From positions 1 through 64,000 of the forward strand of contig NZ_JANQCD010000006.1 of assembly GCF_026672275.1 (NCBI RefSeq): a DNA stretch of 64,000 nt. Direction: 5' to 3'. A program made the position numbers and the translations under genes. Of the stretch, positions 63,986-64,000 are shown piece after piece. Source of the DNA: Marinifilum sp. D737 (GTDB taxonomy: Bacteria > Bacteroidota > Bacteroidia > Bacteroidales > Marinifilaceae). Numbering within the stretch: position 1 is the stretch's first letter; every line of letters begins with the position of its first letter. The notes under the pieces are model-generated. The model worked only from the letters and a program-made list of their open reading frames with translations, did no database searches and was not told the origin of the DNA.

Positions 63986-64000
63986 AAGCCTGAGTTTAGT

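Noticed and set aside
1-64000. tRNA, rRNA, insertion sequences, prophage
   Set aside because: Checked the intergenic gaps by eye; no cloverleaf, transposase, integrase or terminal repeats seen.

Overview
The window looks like chromosomal sequence from a marine or anaerobic Bacteroidota, probably order Marinilabiliales (Marinifilum/Labilibaculum-like). The evidence is AT-rich DNA, many upstream regions with the Bacteroidota promoter TTG-N18-22-TAnnTTTG, almost no Shine-Dalgarno sequences, Bacteroidota-only families (DUF4295 after rpmG) and the bioAFGCD order. This placement is inferred from gene content; there is no rRNA or tRNA gene to anchor it. I saw no phage, insertion sequence or CRISPR array.

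Layout. 0-3 kb: an iron-sulfur flavoprotein, an ECF sigma factor with a membrane partner, and a LexA-like S24 regulator. 2.8-7.1 kb: divergent from that regulator, a Y-family polymerase and a second DnaE-type polymerase, i.e. a translesion mutasome cassette without ImuA. 7.4-18.5 kb: housekeeping (YitT, rpmB-rpmG-DUF4295, ftsY, rimO, a DEDDh exonuclease, tpx, clpC, gyrA). 18.5-25.3 kb: two tandem TPR proteins, a FIST sensor with a hybrid histidine kinase, and a double-headed adenylate kinase. 25.9-30.0 kb: a cytosolic mannoside cluster (zinc-ribbon protein, GH130, GT4, convergent GH130). 30.1-35.6 kb: TRIC channel, malic enzyme, small secreted proteins, Bax-like glucosaminidase.

35.8-43.3 kb: an eight-gene minus-strand cluster for cobalamin nucleotide-loop assembly (cobD-like, cbiB, cobU, an unexpected lipoprotein amidotransferase, two cobT paralogues, cobS, cobC). 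No corrin-ring genes are present, so it should serve salvage. 43.5-45.6 kb: pyrD, pyrK and an XRE regulator, followed by about 1 kb of gene-free DNA crowded with TTTACA/TGTAAA motifs. 46.6-49.7 kb: metallopeptidase, small unknowns, an ECF sigma factor, and a CarH-type MerR/B12 photoreceptor homologue. 49.8-54.3 kb: four-domain fasciclin lipoprotein, dicarboxylate symporter, SlyD, thioredoxin-like protein. 54.5-59.1 kb: biotin operon bioA-F-G-C-D without bioB. 59.5-64 kb: a flavin reductase, two radical-SAM methylthiotransferases (MiaB-like and MtaB; RimO lies earlier) and a fused universal stress protein.

Most worth following up: the TTTACA/TGTAAA array around the XRE-pyrKD unit, the lipoprotein amidotransferase and duplicated cobT inside the corrinoid salvage operon, the intracellular GH130-GT4-GH130 cluster, the adenylate kinase fusion with a degenerate second half, and the CarH homologue lacking one expected cobalt-coordinating residue. 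Functions come from motif recognition by eye; no database search was possible.
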